From positions 409,132 to 473,131 of the forward strand of contig NZ_PPQD01000018.1 in assembly GCF_002901825.1 (NCBI RefSeq): DNA of 64,000 bases, in the 5' to 3' direction. Below, piece after piece: positions 25,749 through 36,908 of this stretch (the first letter of the stretch is position 1; the number at the start of each line of letters is the position of its first letter). The notes below the pieces were generated by a model. It had not been told where the DNA came from, ran no database searches, and worked only from the letters and a program-made list of their open reading frames with translations. The translations under genes were made by a program, and so were the position numbers. The DNA is from Mammaliicoccus sciuri (GTDB lineage Bacteria; Bacillota; Bacilli; Staphylococcales; Staphylococcaceae).

Positions 25749-26948
25749 ATGAAAAATATTTTATTACAAAAAGTTGAAGACTATTATGATGAAATGATTG
25801 AAATCAGAAGATATTTACATATGAATCCGGAATTATCTTTTGAAGAAGTGAAGACACCTGCTTATATTGCACATTACTTAAGAGAATTAGGTATTGACGT
25901 TCGTGAAGGAGTCGGTGAACGTGGTGTTGTAGGTACATTAAATAAAGATAAAGAAGGTCCTACATTAGCGATTAGAGCTGATTTTGATGCATTACCTATC
26001 CAAGATGAAAAGGAAGTACCTTACAAGTCAACTGTTGATGGCGTCATGCATGCTTGTGGTCACGATGCCCATACGGCTGTATTGCTAATGACTGCGAAAA
26101 TTTTATCCGAACATAAAGATGAAATTAATGGCCGTGTCGTCTTTATTCATCAACATGCTGAAGAAGTCGATCCTGGTGGTGCCATTCAAATGATTGCTGA
26201 TGGGTGTTTAACAGGTGTTGATGCGATTATCGGACAACATGTATCTAGTCATTTAGATGTTGGTAAAATCGGCTATAAATACGGTACAACGACAGGTATC
26301 CCAGATGATTTTTGGATTACTTTGAAAGGTAGAGGTGGACATGCTGCACATCCTGATCAATTGATTGATCCACTCGCTGCAGGTATACAATTATGTAACG
26401 ATTTACAATACATTGTTTCACGTAAAACAAGTGCACTCTCTCCTGCCGTTCTATCCATTACAATGTTTAATGCTGGAGAAACGAATAACGTCATACCAGA
26501 TACATGTAAAATTGGTGGGACGATTAGGACTTTCGACTCGGACACACAGACAAGTGTCATAGAAGGCTTTAAGAAAGTATTAGAAGGCATTGCGACTTCT
26601 ACTGATGTTACTTACGACTTGAAATATAGTAAAGGGTATCCACCCGTAATTAACACGGAACGGGAAACTGATCTTATATTAGAAGCGACCAAAGAGATTG
26701 ATAGCGTTGAAGAACTCGTAGAATTAGAAGCAAGTTTGGGTGGAGAAGATTTTTCTTATTATCAACAGCGTGTTCCCGGTGCATTTTTCTATACAGGCAC
26801 GAGAAACGAACATTTCAAAGCTGACTTCCCTCATCATCATCCTAAGTTTGATATTGATGAGCAAGGCTTAATAAACGCTGTACGTATCTTCTTACTCACA
26901 ACATTTAAGTTTATGGAAAGGAATGATATTCATGACATTAACGACTGA
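25749..26948 (+). CDS. M20D amidohydrolase 2
   Basis: A 399-residue paralogue beginning two bases after the first gene. Metal-site motifs are all present: MHACGHDAHTA, HQHAEEVDPGG, IGQHVSSHLD and FPHHHPKFD, so it should be active. A single clear difference from copy 1 is HxH-type spacing in the central histidine motif. It has a C-terminal extension (FMERNDIHDIND) that overlaps the third gene by 17 bases. Substrate unknown. Confidence 0.88.
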   Translation: MKNILLQKVEDYYDEMIEIRRYLHMNPELSFEEVKTPAYIAHYLRELGIDVREGVGERGVVGTLNKDKEGPTLAIRADFDALPIQDEKEVPYKSTVDGVMHACGHDAHTAVLLMTAKILSEHKDEINGRVVFIHQHAEEVDPGGAIQMIADGCLTGVDAIIGQHVSSHLDVGKIGYKYGTTTGIPDDFWITLKGRGGHAAHPDQLIDPLAAGIQLCNDLQYIVSRKTSALSPAVLSITMFNAGETNNVIPDTCKIGGTIRTFDSDTQTSVIEGFKKVLEGIATSTDVTYDLKYSKGYPPVINTERETDLILEATKEIDSVEELVELEASLGGEDFSYYQQRVPGAFFYTGTRNEHFKADFPHHHPKFDIDEQGLINAVRIFLLTTFKFMERNDIHDIND

Positions 26949-28107
26949 AGTTAATCAATATATGGATGAATTAATAGAAATTAGAAGACATTTACATCAA
27001 CATCCCGAACTTTCTTTTCAAGAAGAAAATACAAAGAAATACATAGCTGATTATCTTGAAAACCTTGGAATCGAAGTTAAAAGAGATGTCGGTGGTAACG
27101 GCTTATTAGGTTATATAAACGGTGGACATGAAGGACCAACGATTGCATTAAGAGCTGATTTTGATGCATTACCTATTCAAGACGAGAAAGATGTACCTTA
27201 TAAATCTAAGGTCGATGGTGTGATGCATGCTTGTGGTCATGATGCGCATACGGCAAGTTTACTCATCACTGCAAAAATACTTAAAAAGCACGAGCAAGAT
27301 ATTCATGGGAATGTCGTATTAATCCATCAACATGCTGAAGAGTCACTTCCTGGTGGCGCTAAAGCGATGGTAGAAGCCGGTGCACTTGATGGTGTGGATT
27401 ATGTCTTCGGAACACATACAGCAAGTCATATTGACGCAAATAAAGTTGGATTTTGTTCTGGACCAGCGTATGCTGCAGCTGATTCATTTGAAATTGATAT
27501 ACAAGGATTAGGTGGACATGGTGCTATGCCACAACTAGCTAAAGATCCTATCGTTGCTGCATCTTCATTGATTGTCCAAGCACAAAGTATCGTTTCAAGA
27601 ACAGTTGATCCTTTAGAATCGGCTGTCGTAACGTTCGGCACATTTAAAGGTGGTAATGCGTTCAATGTTATCGCGGATAAAGTTCAATTATCTGGAACAA
27701 TTAGAACATATTTACCATACGTTAAAGATCAAATTAAAGAACGTTTGAACGGCATATTAAACGGTATCGAATCAAGCTATGGTGTTAAATGCCATTTGAA
27801 ATATCACGACGGTTATCCGCCTGTAGTAAATCATGAGAAAGAAACAGAATGGGCTAAAAAACTTGCATCAGAAATTGATTCAGTTGATGAAGCATTCGAT
27901 TTCCCTCCTTCTTTAGGTGGCGAAGATGTTGGTTATTTCTTACAACATGTTCCAGGAACATATTTCTTTACTGGTGTAGGTAATGAAGCACTTAAAGCGA
28001 CTTATCCGCATCACCATCCAAAATTCGATTTAGATGAACAAGCATTACAAAATAGCGTCAAATTATTCTTATCTATTATTGAACATAGTGATGAATTAGA
28101 AAAATAA
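26932..28107 (+). CDS. M20D amidohydrolase 3
   Basis: A 391-residue third paralogue with all catalytic motifs (MHACGHDAHTA, HQHAEESLPGG, FGTHTASHID, YPHHHPKFD). ATG 26932 lies 9 bases after AGGA and inside the end of copy 2; the ATG at 26923 is too close to that site. The three genes form one coupled operon ending at a terminator shared with tuf. Copies 2 and 3 look closer to each other around the zinc motifs than to copy 1. Confidence 0.88.
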   Translation: MTLTTEVNQYMDELIEIRRHLHQHPELSFQEENTKKYIADYLENLGIEVKRDVGGNGLLGYINGGHEGPTIALRADFDALPIQDEKDVPYKSKVDGVMHACGHDAHTASLLITAKILKKHEQDIHGNVVLIHQHAEESLPGGAKAMVEAGALDGVDYVFGTHTASHIDANKVGFCSGPAYAAADSFEIDIQGLGGHGAMPQLAKDPIVAASSLIVQAQSIVSRTVDPLESAVVTFGTFKGGNAFNVIADKVQLSGTIRTYLPYVKDQIKERLNGILNGIESSYGVKCHLKYHDGYPPVVNHEKETEWAKKLASEIDSVDEAFDFPPSLGGEDVGYFLQHVPGTYFFTGVGNEALKATYPHHHPKFDLDEQALQNSVKLFLSIIEHSDELEK

Positions 28108-28111
28108 ACCA

Positions 28112-28147
28112 TAAAAAAAGCCGAGACAACTTAATGTCTCGGCTTTA
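28112..28147. terminator. Bidirectional terminator between the amidohydrolase operon and tuf
   Basis: AAAGCCGAGACA and TGTCTCGGCTTT form a 12-bp stem flanked by A7 on one side and T-rich sequence on the other, serving both convergent genes. Confidence 0.9.
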
Positions 28148-28179
28148 AATTTGTTTAATCAAGTTTGTTCAATATCGAA

Positions 28180-29370
28180 TTAAGCTTCGATGATTGTAAC
28201 AACGCCTGATCCAACTGTACGTCCACCTTCACGGATTGAGAAACGAGTACCGTCTTCAATAGCGATTGGTGAAATTAATTCAACGTCCATTTCAACGTTG
28301 TCGCCAGGCATAACCATTTCAGTACCTTCTGGTAAGTTAACTACACCAGTTACGTCAGTAGTACGGAAATAGAATTGTGGGCGGTAGTTTGTGAAGAATG
28401 GAGTATGACGTCCACCTTCGTCTTTAGATAATACATAAACTTCAGCTTTGAATTTAGTGTGAGGTGTGATTGAACCTGGTTTAGCTAATACTTGACCACG
28501 GTTAACGTCTTCACGAGCAACACCACGTAATAATGCACCGATGTTATCTCCAGCTTCAGCGAAGTCTAATAATTTACGGAACATTTCAACACCAGTTACA
28601 GTTGTTTTAGAAGATTCTTCAGTTAAACCGATGATTTCAACTTCTTCACCAACAGTGATTTGACCACGTTCAACACGGCCTGTAGCAACAGTACCACGAC
28701 CAGTGATTGAGAATACGTCCTCAACTGGCATCATGAATGGTTTGTCAGAGTCACGTTCTGGAGTTGGGATGAATGTATCAACAGCATCCATTAATTCCAT
28801 GATTTTGTCTTCGTAAGCTTCGTCGCCTTCTAATGCTTTTAATGCTGAACCAGCAATTACAGGAACGTCGTCGCCTGGGAAGTCATATTCAGATAATAAG
28901 TCACGAACTTCCATTTCAACTAATTCTAATAATTCTTCATCGTCAACCATGTCAACTTTGTTTAAGAATACTACTAATGCAGGAACACCTACGTTACGTG
29001 ATAAAAGAATGTGCTCACGAGTTTGAGGCATTGGACCGTCAGCAGCAGATACTACTAAGATACCGCCGTCCATTTGAGCAGCACCAGTGATCATGTTTTT
29101 AACATAGTCAGCGTGTCCTGGGCAGTCAACGTGCGCATAGTGACGTTTTTCAGTTTCGTATTCGATATGTGAAGTATTGATTGTAATACCACGTTCTTTT
29201 TCTTCTGGAGCGTTATCGATTTGGTCGTAAGAACGAGCTTCTCCGTCACCAGAACGTTTTGCTAATACAGTTGCGATAGCAGCTGTTAAAGTAGTTTTAC
29301 CATGGTCAACGTGACCGATAGTACCAATATTGGCATGTGTTTTTGAGCGATCAAATTTTTCTTTAGCCAT
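28180..29370 (-). CDS. tuf: Elongation factor Tu
   Basis: The 396-residue translation GTPase that delivers aminoacyl-tRNA to the ribosome. G-motifs [21 protein letters not shown] and NKVDMVDD are intact. It starts at ATG 29370 ([16 protein letters not shown]) after AGGAGAG; the upstream GTG-like extension is not supported. Relative to the S. aureus protein, the region after LAKR ([13 protein letters not shown]) is clearly diverged, which argues against S. aureus itself. It is the last gene of the str operon; a strong hairpin separates it from fusA. Confidence 0.98.
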   Translation of the reverse strand: MAKEKFDRSKTHANIGTIGHVDHGKTTLTAAIATVLAKRSGDGEARSYDQIDNAPEEKERGITINTSHIEYETEKRHYAHVDCPGHADYVKNMITGAAQMDGGILVVSAADGPMPQTREHILLSRNVGVPALVVFLNKVDMVDDEELLELVEMEVRDLLSEYDFPGDDVPVIAGSALKALEGDEAYEDKIMELMDAVDTFIPTPERDSDKPFMMPVEDVFSITGRGTVATGRVERGQITVGEEVEIIGLTEESSKTTVTGVEMFRKLLDFAEAGDNIGALLRGVAREDVNRGQVLAKPGSITPHTKFKAEVYVLSKDEGGRHTPFFTNYRPQFYFRTTDVTGVVNLPEGTEMVMPGDNVEMDVELISPIAIEDGTRFSIREGGRTVGSGVVTIIEA

Positions 29371-29415
29371 TATGAAATCTCTCCTATTCATATTAAAAAT
29401 TATTTTTTATTTAAG

Positions 29416-29444
29416 CCTCATGATGGTTACTCACCATCATGAGG
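29416..29444. other. Hairpin in the fusA-tuf intergenic region
   Basis: CCTCATGATGG (29416-29426) and CCATCATGAGG (29434-29444) form a perfect 11-bp stem with a 7-base loop. No U-tract follows directly on the minus strand, so it is more likely a processing, stability or partial-termination element than a full terminator. Confidence 0.65.
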
Positions 29445-29506
29445 ATAACCTATAGTTAATTTATAAATCATTTTGATGAAAAAATCAATTTATTAAAGCG
29501 AATGTA

Positions 29507-31588
29507 TTATTCACCTTTGTTTTTCTTGATAATTTCTTCAGAAATTGATTTAGGAACTTCTTCGTAGTGGTCAAATACCATAGTATAAGTACCACGACCT
29601 TGAGTGTTAGAACGTAAGTTTGTAGCGTAACCGAACATTTCTGAAAGTGGAACAAATGCACGAACAACTTGAGCGTTACCGCGTGCTTCCATACCTTCAA
29701 CACGTCCACGACGACTTGTTACGTCACCCATGATGTCTCCCATGTATTCTTCAGGCATAACGATTTCAACTTTCATCATTGGCTCTAAGATTACAGGGTT
29801 ACATTTTTTAGCTGCTTCTTTAAGTGCTAATGATGCAGCAACTTTGAAGGCCATTTCAGATGAATCGACATCATGATATGAACCATCATATAGTTTAGCT
29901 TTAACATCAACTAATGGATATCCAGCTAATACACCGTTTTCCATAGCATCTTTAAGACCAGCTTCAACTGATGGAATGTATTCACGAGGAACTACACCAC
30001 CGACGATAGCGTTTTCGAATTCGAAGCCGCCACCTTGTTCGTTAGGTGTGAATTCAATATGAACATCACCATATTGTCCACGTCCACCTGATTGACGAGA
30101 GAATTTACCTTGAACTTGTGCAGATTCTTTGAACGTTTCACGGTAAGATACCATTGGAGCACCAACAGTACATTCTACTTTGAATTCACGTTTCATACGG
30201 TCTACTAAAATATCAAGATGTAATTCACCCATACCACCGATGATAACTTGTCCAGTTTCATGGTCAGTGTGTGCATGGAATGTTGGATCTTCTTCTTGTA
30301 ATTTAACTAATGCGTTAGTCATTTTATCTTGGTCAGCTTTTGATTTAGGCTCAACAGATAAGTGAATAACTGGCTCTGGGAATTCCATTGATTCTAAGAT
30401 AATGTTATCTTTTTCATCACATAAAGTATCACCAGTAGCAGTGTCTTTAAGACCAACAGCGCCTGCAATGTCACCAGAATATACAGTTGAAATCTCTTCA
30501 CGAGAGTTAGCGTGCATTTGTAGGATACGACCTACACGTTCACGTTTACCTTTAGTAGAGTTTTTAACGTATGAACCAGATTCCATTGTACCAGAATAAA
30601 CACGGAAGAATGTTAATTTACCTACGAATGGGTCAGTCATAACTTTAAACGCTAATGCAGCGAATGGCGCTGAGTCATCAGGTCTAGCAATTACTTCTTC
30701 ATCTTCGTTATCAACTCTATGTCCGATAATAGGTTTAACATCTAATGGTGATGGTAAGTAGTCAATAACAGCGTTCAACATTAATTGAACACCTTTGTTT
30801 TTGAATGCTGTACCACATAATACTGGGTAGAATTCAACGTCACAAGTAGCTTGACGGATAGCCGCTTTAAGCTCATCAATTGTGATTTCTTCTCCACCTA
30901 AGTATTTTTCCATTAAATCGTCGTTTGATTCAGCAACAGCTTCAATTAAAGCTTCACGAGCATCTTCAGCTTGTTGCTTATGAGATTCTGGAATCTCAAT
31001 TTCATCAATTTCAGTACCTAAGTCATTAGTGTATTGGAAACATTTCATTTCTACTAAATCAATAATAGCGTTGAAATCGTCTTCCGCACCAATTGGTAAC
31101 TGAATTGGGTGAGCATTTGCTTGTAAACGCTCATGTAGTGTACCAACTGAATATTCAAAGTTAGCACCCATTTTGTCCATTTTATTAATGAATACAATAC
31201 GAGGTACTCCGTAAGTTGTAGCTTGACGCCAAACTGTTTCAGTTTGAGGTTCAACACCTGATTGCGCATCAAGAACAGTTACAGCACCATCAAGTACACG
31301 TAATGAACGTTCAACTTCAACTGTGAAGTCTACGTGTCCTGGTGTATCGATGATGTTTACACGGTGACCATCCCATTGTGCAGTAGTCGCAGCAGAAGTG
31401 ATTGTAATACCACGCTCTTGCTCTTGTTCCATCCAGTCCATTTGTGAAGCACCTTCATGTGTTTCACCAATTTTATGGATACGGCCTGTGTAATAAAGAA
31501 TACGTTCAGTAGTAGTAGTTTTACCAGCATCGATGTGAGCCATGATACCGATATTACGAGTGTTTTTCAAAGAAAAATCTCTTGCCAT
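29507..31588 (-). CDS. fusA: Elongation factor G
   Basis: The 693-residue translocation GTPase. G1 [16 protein letters not shown] (residues 16-31), G3 [12 protein letters not shown] and G4 [10 protein letters not shown] are visible, followed by domains II-V. GGAAGGAG precedes the ATG. It lies in the usual rpsL-rpsG-fusA-tuf operon. The target of fusidic acid; no obvious truncation or rearrangement is present. Confidence 0.98.
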   Translation of the reverse strand: MARDFSLKNTRNIGIMAHIDAGKTTTTERILYYTGRIHKIGETHEGASQMDWMEQEQERGITITSAATTAQWDGHRVNIIDTPGHVDFTVEVERSLRVLDGAVTVLDAQSGVEPQTETVWRQATTYGVPRIVFINKMDKMGANFEYSVGTLHERLQANAHPIQLPIGAEDDFNAIIDLVEMKCFQYTNDLGTEIDEIEIPESHKQQAEDAREALIEAVAESNDDLMEKYLGGEEITIDELKAAIRQATCDVEFYPVLCGTAFKNKGVQLMLNAVIDYLPSPLDVKPIIGHRVDNEDEEVIARPDDSAPFAALAFKVMTDPFVGKLTFFRVYSGTMESGSYVKNSTKGKRERVGRILQMHANSREEISTVYSGDIAGAVGLKDTATGDTLCDEKDNIILESMEFPEPVIHLSVEPKSKADQDKMTNALVKLQEEDPTFHAHTDHETGQVIIGGMGELHLDILVDRMKREFKVECTVGAPMVSYRETFKESAQVQGKFSRQSGGRGQYGDVHIEFTPNEQGGGFEFENAIVGGVVPREYIPSVEAGLKDAMENGVLAGYPLVDVKAKLYDGSYHDVDSSEMAFKVAASLALKEAAKKCNPVILEPMMKVEIVMPEEYMGDIMGDVTSRRGRVEGMEARGNAQVVRAFVPLSEMFGYATNLRSNTQGRGTYTMVFDHYEEVPKSISEEIIKKNKGE

Positions 31589-31649
31589 AGTATTCTTACT
31601 CCTTCCAAAACATTGGATATTTGGTTGTTGTTTATATAGATACTTTGAT

Positions 31650-31717
31650 ACCCTAAGTGTTTAAAAAACTATAGATGACCTATAAATAAGCCTCTTTATA
31701 ATTTTAACGCTTAGGGT
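31650..31717 (-). other. Possible structured RNA element between rpsG and fusA
   Basis: On the minus strand AACCCTAAGCGTT-like and AACACTTAGGGT arms (31650-31661 and 31706-31717) pair over 12 positions with one G-U wobble, enclosing an AT-rich 44-base interior that has a smaller CTATAG/CTATA pairing. There is no U-tract. It may be a ribosomal-protein autoregulatory site or an mRNA processing structure. Confidence 0.4.
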
Positions 31718-31730
31718 TCTAAGTTCTATC

Positions 31731-32201
31731 TTACCAACGGTAATGAGCAAACGCTTTGTTAGCTTCTGCCATTTTGTGAGTGTCTTCACGTTTCTTAACA
31801 GCACCACCAGTGTTATTGGCAGCATCTAAGATTTCATTAGCTAAACGCTCTTCCATAGTTTTTTCACCACGAAGACGCGCGTAGTTAACTAACCAACGTA
31901 AACCTAAAGTAGTACGACGTTCTGGACGTACTTCTACAGGTACTTGATAGTTTGAACCACCTACACGGCGAGCTTTAACTTCAAGTACAGGCATGATGTT
32001 GTTGATAGCTTCATCGAATACTTCCATAGCATCTTTACCTGAACGTTCTTGAACAAGTTCGAATGCAGAATAAAGAATTCTTTGAGCAGTACCACGTTTA
32101 CCATCAAGCATGATTTTGTTGATTAATTTTGTTACTAATTTAGAGTTGTGAATTGGATCTGGTAAAACATCTCTTTTTGCAACTGGACCTTTACGAGGCA
32201 T
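31731..32201 (-). CDS. rpsG: 30S ribosomal protein S7
   Basis: A 156-residue 16S rRNA-binding protein that nucleates assembly of the 30S head. It begins [16 protein letters not shown] and contains [11 protein letters not shown] and [18 protein letters not shown], all typical. AGGAAGGAGG precedes the ATG. It lies between rpsL and fusA as in most Firmicutes. Confidence 0.98.
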   Translation of the reverse strand: MPRKGPVAKRDVLPDPIHNSKLVTKLINKIMLDGKRGTAQRILYSAFELVQERSGKDAMEVFDEAINNIMPVLEVKARRVGGSNYQVPVEVRPERRTTLGLRWLVNYARLRGEKTMEERLANEILDAANNTGGAVKKREDTHKMAEANKAFAHYRW

Positions 32202-32286
32202 AATCGTAATCCTCCTTCCTCATTATAAAGTTTAATTGATTTATCGTCATTTAAAAAACTGTTATTTACAGAAATTTAATGTCAAA

Positions 32287-32709
32287 TTATTTTTTAGCAG
32301 CTTTAGGTTTTTTAGCACCATAAAGTGAACGGCTTTGCATACGACCGTCAACACCAGAAGTGTCTAAAGCACCACGTACGATATGGTAACGCACACCAGG
32401 TAAGTCTTTTACACGTCCACCACGAATAAGTACAACACTGTGTTCTTGTAAGTTGTGGCCAATACCAGGGATATACGCGTTTACTTCGATGTTGTTTGAT
32501 AAACGAACACGAGCATATTTACGTAACGCTGAGTTAGGTTTTTTAGGTGTCATAGTTCCTACACGAGTACATACACCACGTTTTTGAGGAGAGTATACAG
32601 TAGTCATTTTTTTCTTCATGCTATTGTAACCTCTGTTTAATGCTGGTGCAGTTGATTTTTGTGATTTACTAGTACGAGGTTTACGTACTAATTGGTTAAT
32701 AGTAGGCAT
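32287..32709 (-). CDS. rpsL: 30S ribosomal protein S12
   Basis: A 140-residue protein of the decoding centre, starting [12 protein letters not shown] at ATG 32709 after GAGGAGG. An in-frame upstream GTG-like start would add 12 unrelated residues. The streptomycin-relevant lysines in [11 protein letters not shown] and [10 protein letters not shown] are wild type. First S-protein gene of the str operon, after the L7Ae-like gene. Confidence 0.98.
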   Translation of the reverse strand: MPTINQLVRKPRTSKSQKSTAPALNRGYNSMKKKMTTVYSPQKRGVCTRVGTMTPKKPNSALRKYARVRLSNNIEVNAYIPGIGHNLQEHSVVLIRGGRVKDLPGVRYHIVRGALDTSGVDGRMQSRSLYGAKKPKAAKK

Positions 32710-32800
32710 CTTTAATGTCCTCCTCTCTTCATTTCTTAATTCCACACATCCAGGTGGTTCATTTTAAGTCAAATAAAAATAGTAAGCACAGCTTACACAT

Positions 32801-33055
32801 TTATTTAAGCAATGCAACAACTGTCGCATTAACTTCTATTCCATAGCGTGATCCAAGTTCTTGTCGACTAGGACTATAACTTATCGGAACGCCTGTCTCA
32901 AATGCTATTGTTAACACTTTCGACAAAATATGAATATTGACATCTTGAGCAATGATTACTTGACGTACATCATGCTTCAATAATGCTTTAGTGGTCTGTT
33001 TTAAACCAATGACATAACTGTCTTGATTTAAGCTTAAGGCTTTTTCATTAGACAT
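32801..33055 (-). CDS. rplGB: L7Ae-like ribosomal protein / K-turn binding protein (YbxF type)
   Basis: An 84-residue L7Ae/L30e/S12e/Gadd45 fold protein: GLKQTTKALLKHDVRQVIIAQDV is followed by a GVPISYSPSRQELG loop that contacts K-turn RNA. It is the first gene of the str operon (YbxF position in Bacillus), preceded by a near-consensus promoter. Members bind K-turn riboswitches and rRNA; they are dispensable in Bacillus. GGAGG precedes the ATG. Confidence 0.9.
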   Translation of the reverse strand: MSNEKALSLNQDSYVIGLKQTTKALLKHDVRQVIIAQDVNIHILSKVLTIAFETGVPISYSPSRQELGSRYGIEVNATVVALLK

Positions 33056-33095
33056 TTCATATCCTCCAAAGCGTCTGCTTTCATCAACCTTAACA

Positions 33096-33124
33096 ATAAT
33101 AACATTGCACAGTTATAAAGTCAA
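33096..33124 (-). promoter_or_regulatory. Promoter of the rplGB-rpsL-rpsG-fusA-tuf operon
   Basis: TTGACT (33119-33124), a 17-base spacer and TATTAT (33096-33101), 40 bases upstream of rplGB. Confidence 0.7.
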
Positions 33125-33149
33125 TCATTTTTAAGGTGTTTTTATAATA

Positions 33150-33181
33150 AAATACAAGCTGTTCTAGGAACCTAGAACAGC
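33150..33181 (-). terminator. Intrinsic terminator of rpoBC
   Basis: GCTGTTCTAGG and CCTAGAACAGC form an 11-bp stem with a 2-base loop, followed on the minus strand by TTGTATTTTATTA. It lies 10 bases beyond the rpoC stop. Confidence 0.8.
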
Positions 33182-33190
33182 CCATATATA

Positions 33191-36100
33191 TTAGTCAGTC
33201 ACAACTTGTTCTTCAGGTACTACTTCTTTTTCAACTTTTTCAAAGTCAACACCAGTATATCTTCTCATGCCTGTTCCGGCAGGGATCAATTTACCGATGA
33301 TAACATTTTCTTTAAGTCCAAGTAAGTCATCACGCTTACCTTTAATGGCAGCATCTGTAAGTACTCTTGTTGTTTCTTGGAATGAAGCAGCTGATAAGAA
33401 ACTTTCAGTCTCAAGAGATGCTTTCGTAATACCAAGTAATACAGGTTTAGCAGTTGCTGGACGTTTACGCGTCGCAAATACTTCTCTGTTTGCATCAGTA
33501 AATGTATGAATATCAACTAATGCACCTGGTAATAATTTAGTATCTCCTGCTTCAATAATTCTTACTTTACGAAGCATTTGTCTAACCATAACTTCAACGT
33601 GTTTATCTGAAATTTCAACACCTTGCATACGGTAAACTTTTTGTACTTCTTTAAGTAAGTATTTTTGAGTAGCATTTAAGCCTGCAACAGCTAGTAATCC
33701 TTTAGGTTCGATTGAGCCTTCAGTCATAACTTCACCACGTTCTACGTATTGACCTTCTTCAACTTTAAGTCGAGCAGTACCTGGCGCGTTATAAGTACGG
33801 ATTTCATTTTCGCCTTTAACTTTAATTTCTTGTTGACGATCTTTAACGATCGTAATTTCAGTTACTTCACCATTAATTTCAGAAATAACAGCTTGCCCTT
33901 TAGGGTTACGTGCTTCAAATAGCTCTTGAATACGAGGTAAACCTTGAGTGATATCGGCACCTGCTACACCACCTGTATGGAATGTACGCATTGTAAGCTG
34001 AGTACCTGGTTCACCGATTGATTGTGCAGCAATTGTACCAACTGCTTCACCAACTTCAACTTGTTCACCAGTTGCTAAGTTCTTACCATAACATTTTTCA
34101 CATACACCGTGACGAGTGTTACATGTAAATGCAGAGCGAATATGCATTTCAGTAATACCTGCATCAACTATTTGTTTAGCAATATCAGCAGTTATTAATT
34201 CATTAACTTTAATAATTACTTCATCTGTTTCAGGATGACGTAATGTTTCTTTAGAGTAACGACCTTCAATACGTTCAATGAATGGTTCGATTAACTCTGA
34301 TCCTTCTCTAATATCTGAAACAAGTAATCCACGGTCAGTTCCACAGTCTTCTTCTCTAACGATAACATCTTGTGCTACGTCAACTAGACGACGTGTTAAG
34401 TAACCTGAATCGGCAGTTTTCAGTGCTGTATCGGCAAGACCTTTACGCGCACCGTGAGTAGAGATGAAGTATTCAAGTACTGTTAAACCTTCACGGAATG
34501 AAGATTTAATAGGTAACTCGATAATTCGACCAGATGGGTTAGCCATCAGACCACGCATACCAGCTAATTGAGTGAAGTTTGATGCGTTACCACGGGCACC
34601 AGAGTCACTCATCATGAAGATTGGGTTTAAGCTATCTAATGACATCATTAATTTAGCTTGAATATCATCTTTAGCTTTTGTCCAAATTTCAATTACAGCA
34701 GCATAACGTTCGCTTTCAGTAATTAAACCACGGGTAAATTGTTTTTGTACTTTATCTACTTTGATTTCTGCTTCTCCAATAATTTCTTGTTTATCAGGAA
34801 GTACCACGATGTCAGAAACCCCAACTGTAATACCAGCTTTAGATGAGTATTTAAATCCTAAATCTTTCATCTTATCAAGCATTACTGATGTATCTGTAAT
34901 GTGGAATTTATTAAAGATTTCCGCAATGATTTGACCTAAGAATTTCTTGTTAAATGGTTTAACAAGTTCAACATCTTGTAAGTACTCGATTAATCCACCT
35001 TCTGGAATATCAGTAGGTGCAATAAAGTATTTGTCAGGTGTTGATTTTTCTAAGTTGAAATTCGTTGGTTCATTAATGTACGGGAATGAATCCGGCATAA
35101 TTTCATTGAATATAATCTTACCAACAGATGTGATAAGTAATTTATTGTTTTGTTCTTCTGTAAATGTTGGGTTCTTTAATGATCTTGCATGAACAGCTAT
35201 ACGTGAGTGTAAATGAACATAGCCATTTACATACGCTTTAATAACTTCATCTGTTTCACTAAAGATTTCACCAGCTCCTGTAGCGCCTTTACGTTCAAGT
35301 GTTAAGTAATAGTTACCTAATACCATATCTTGAGAAGGTGTTACGACTGGTTTACCATCTTTAGGGTTCAAGATGTTTTGAGCTGCAAGCATTAACATAC
35401 GTGCTTCTGCTTGTGCTTCTTTTGATAATGGAACATGGACAGCCATTTGGTCACCATCAAAGTCAGCGTTATAAGCAGTTGTTACAAGTGGATGAAGTCT
35501 GATTGCACGACCTTCAACTAGTGTAGGTTCAAATGCTTGAATACCTAAACGGTGAAGCGTTGGTGCACGGTTTAATAGTACTGGATGTTCTTTAATAACA
35601 TCTTCTAGTACATCCCAAACTTCTTCTTCCATTCTTTCTATTTTACCTTTTGCATTCTTGATGTTCGTTGCAATTTCGCGTTCAACAAGTTCTTTCATAA
35701 TGAAAGGTTTGAACAATTCTAACGCCATTTCTTTCGGTAAACCACATTGATACATTTTAAGGTTTGGTCCAACTACGATAACTGAACGACCTGAATAGTC
35801 AACACGTTTACCAAGTAAGTTTTGACGGAAACGACCTTGTTTACCTTTTAACATATGTGACAATGATTTTAATGGACGGTTACCTGGTCCAGTAACTGGA
35901 CGACCACGACGACCATTATCAATTAAAGCATCTACAGCTTCTTGTAACATACGTTTTTCATTTTGAACGATAATACCAGGTGCACCTAAATCTAATAAAC
36001 GTTTCAAACGATTATTACGGTTGATAACACGACGGTATAAATCATTTAAATCACTTGTTGCGAAACGTCCACCGTCTAATTGAACCATTGGACGAATTTC

Positions 36101-36808
36101 AGGTGGAATAATTGGTAATACATCTAAGATCATCCAAGATGGGTCATTACCTGAGTGACGGAATGACTCAACAACTTCTAGACGTTTAATTGCTCTTGTC
36201 AATCTTTGTCCTGTTGCTGATTCTAATTCTTCACGTAATTCTTTTAATTCTTTATCTAAATCGATATCGCTTAATAAGTCACGGATTGCTTCTGCACCCA
36301 TTTTTGCTGTGAATTTACCTGGATATTTATCATAATACTCACGGAATTCACCTTCAGTTAATAATTGTTTCTTCTCTAATCCAGTTGGACCTGGATCAAT
36401 TACAGTGTAAGAAGCAAAGTATATAACTTCTTCAAGTGAACGTGGTGACATATCAAGTAAAAGTCCCATACGACTTGGGATACCTTTGAAGTACCAAATG
36501 TGTGAAACTGGTGCTGCTAATTCAATATGCCCCATTCTTTCACGACGCACTTTTGACTTAGTAACCTCTACACCACAACGGTCACAGACCATGCCTTTAT
36601 AGCGTACTCTTTTATATTTACCACAACTACATTCCCAGTCCTTAGTTGGACCAAAAATTTTCTCACAGAATAAACCATCTCTTTCAGGTTTTAACGTACG
36701 GTAGTTAATTGTTTCTGGTTTTTTCACTTCACCAAATGACCAAGAACGGATCTTTTCAGGTGAAGCAAGTCCTATTTTCATGTAATGGAAATTATTTACA
36801 TCAATCAA
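33191..36808 (-). CDS. rpoC: RNA polymerase subunit beta'
   Basis: The 1205-residue beta' subunit. The zinc ribbon [20 protein letters not shown] (split) lies near residues 58-80 and the catalytic [12 protein letters not shown] holds the three Mg-binding aspartates. The start is a TTG at 36808 (reading [13 protein letters not shown]), with GGAGG 8 bases upstream; a further TTG six codons earlier overlaps that ribosome site. A 100-base gap separates it from rpoB. Confidence 0.97.
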   Translation of the reverse strand: MIDVNNFHYMKIGLASPEKIRSWSFGEVKKPETINYRTLKPERDGLFCEKIFGPTKDWECSCGKYKRVRYKGMVCDRCGVEVTKSKVRRERMGHIELAAPVSHIWYFKGIPSRMGLLLDMSPRSLEEVIYFASYTVIDPGPTGLEKKQLLTEGEFREYYDKYPGKFTAKMGAEAIRDLLSDIDLDKELKELREELESATGQRLTRAIKRLEVVESFRHSGNDPSWMILDVLPIIPPEIRPMVQLDGGRFATSDLNDLYRRVINRNNRLKRLLDLGAPGIIVQNEKRMLQEAVDALIDNGRRGRPVTGPGNRPLKSLSHMLKGKQGRFRQNLLGKRVDYSGRSVIVVGPNLKMYQCGLPKEMALELFKPFIMKELVEREIATNIKNAKGKIERMEEEVWDVLEDVIKEHPVLLNRAPTLHRLGIQAFEPTLVEGRAIRLHPLVTTAYNADFDGDQMAVHVPLSKEAQAEARMLMLAAQNILNPKDGKPVVTPSQDMVLGNYYLTLERKGATGAGEIFSETDEVIKAYVNGYVHLHSRIAVHARSLKNPTFTEEQNNKLLITSVGKIIFNEIMPDSFPYINEPTNFNLEKSTPDKYFIAPTDIPEGGLIEYLQDVELVKPFNKKFLGQIIAEIFNKFHITDTSVMLDKMKDLGFKYSSKAGITVGVSDIVVLPDKQEIIGEAEIKVDKVQKQFTRGLITESERYAAVIEIWTKAKDDIQAKLMMSLDSLNPIFMMSDSGARGNASNFTQLAGMRGLMANPSGRIIELPIKSSFREGLTVLEYFISTHGARKGLADTALKTADSGYLTRRLVDVAQDVIVREEDCGTDRGLLVSDIREGSELIEPFIERIEGRYSKETLRHPETDEVIIKVNELITADIAKQIVDAGITEMHIRSAFTCNTRHGVCEKCYGKNLATGEQVEVGEAVGTIAAQSIGEPGTQLTMRTFHTGGVAGADITQGLPRIQELFEARNPKGQAVISEINGEVTEITIVKDRQQEIKVKGENEIRTYNAPGTARLKVEEGQYVERGEVMTEGSIEPKGLLAVAGLNATQKYLLKEVQKVYRMQGVEISDKHVEVMVRQMLRKVRIIEAGDTKLLPGALVDIHTFTDANREVFATRKRPATAKPVLLGITKASLETESFLSAASFQETTRVLTDAAIKGKRDDLLGLKENVIIGKLIPAGTGMRRYTGVDFEKVEKEVVPEEQVVTD

Positions 36809-36908
36809 GGAGCCTACCTCCTTCAATTTAAATTAGTTGTGCCGGTTGATTGATAATGTATAACAAATGTAAAGCGCAAATGTTTAATCAAATGCGCTTT
36901 ATTAACTT

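Noticed and set aside
28112-28147. Matching terminator stems at 5673 and 28112 as the ends of an element
   Set aside because: The GCCGAGACA stem is short and each copy fits a normal terminator role; sequence next to the two copies is unrelated. Recurrent terminator stems are common.
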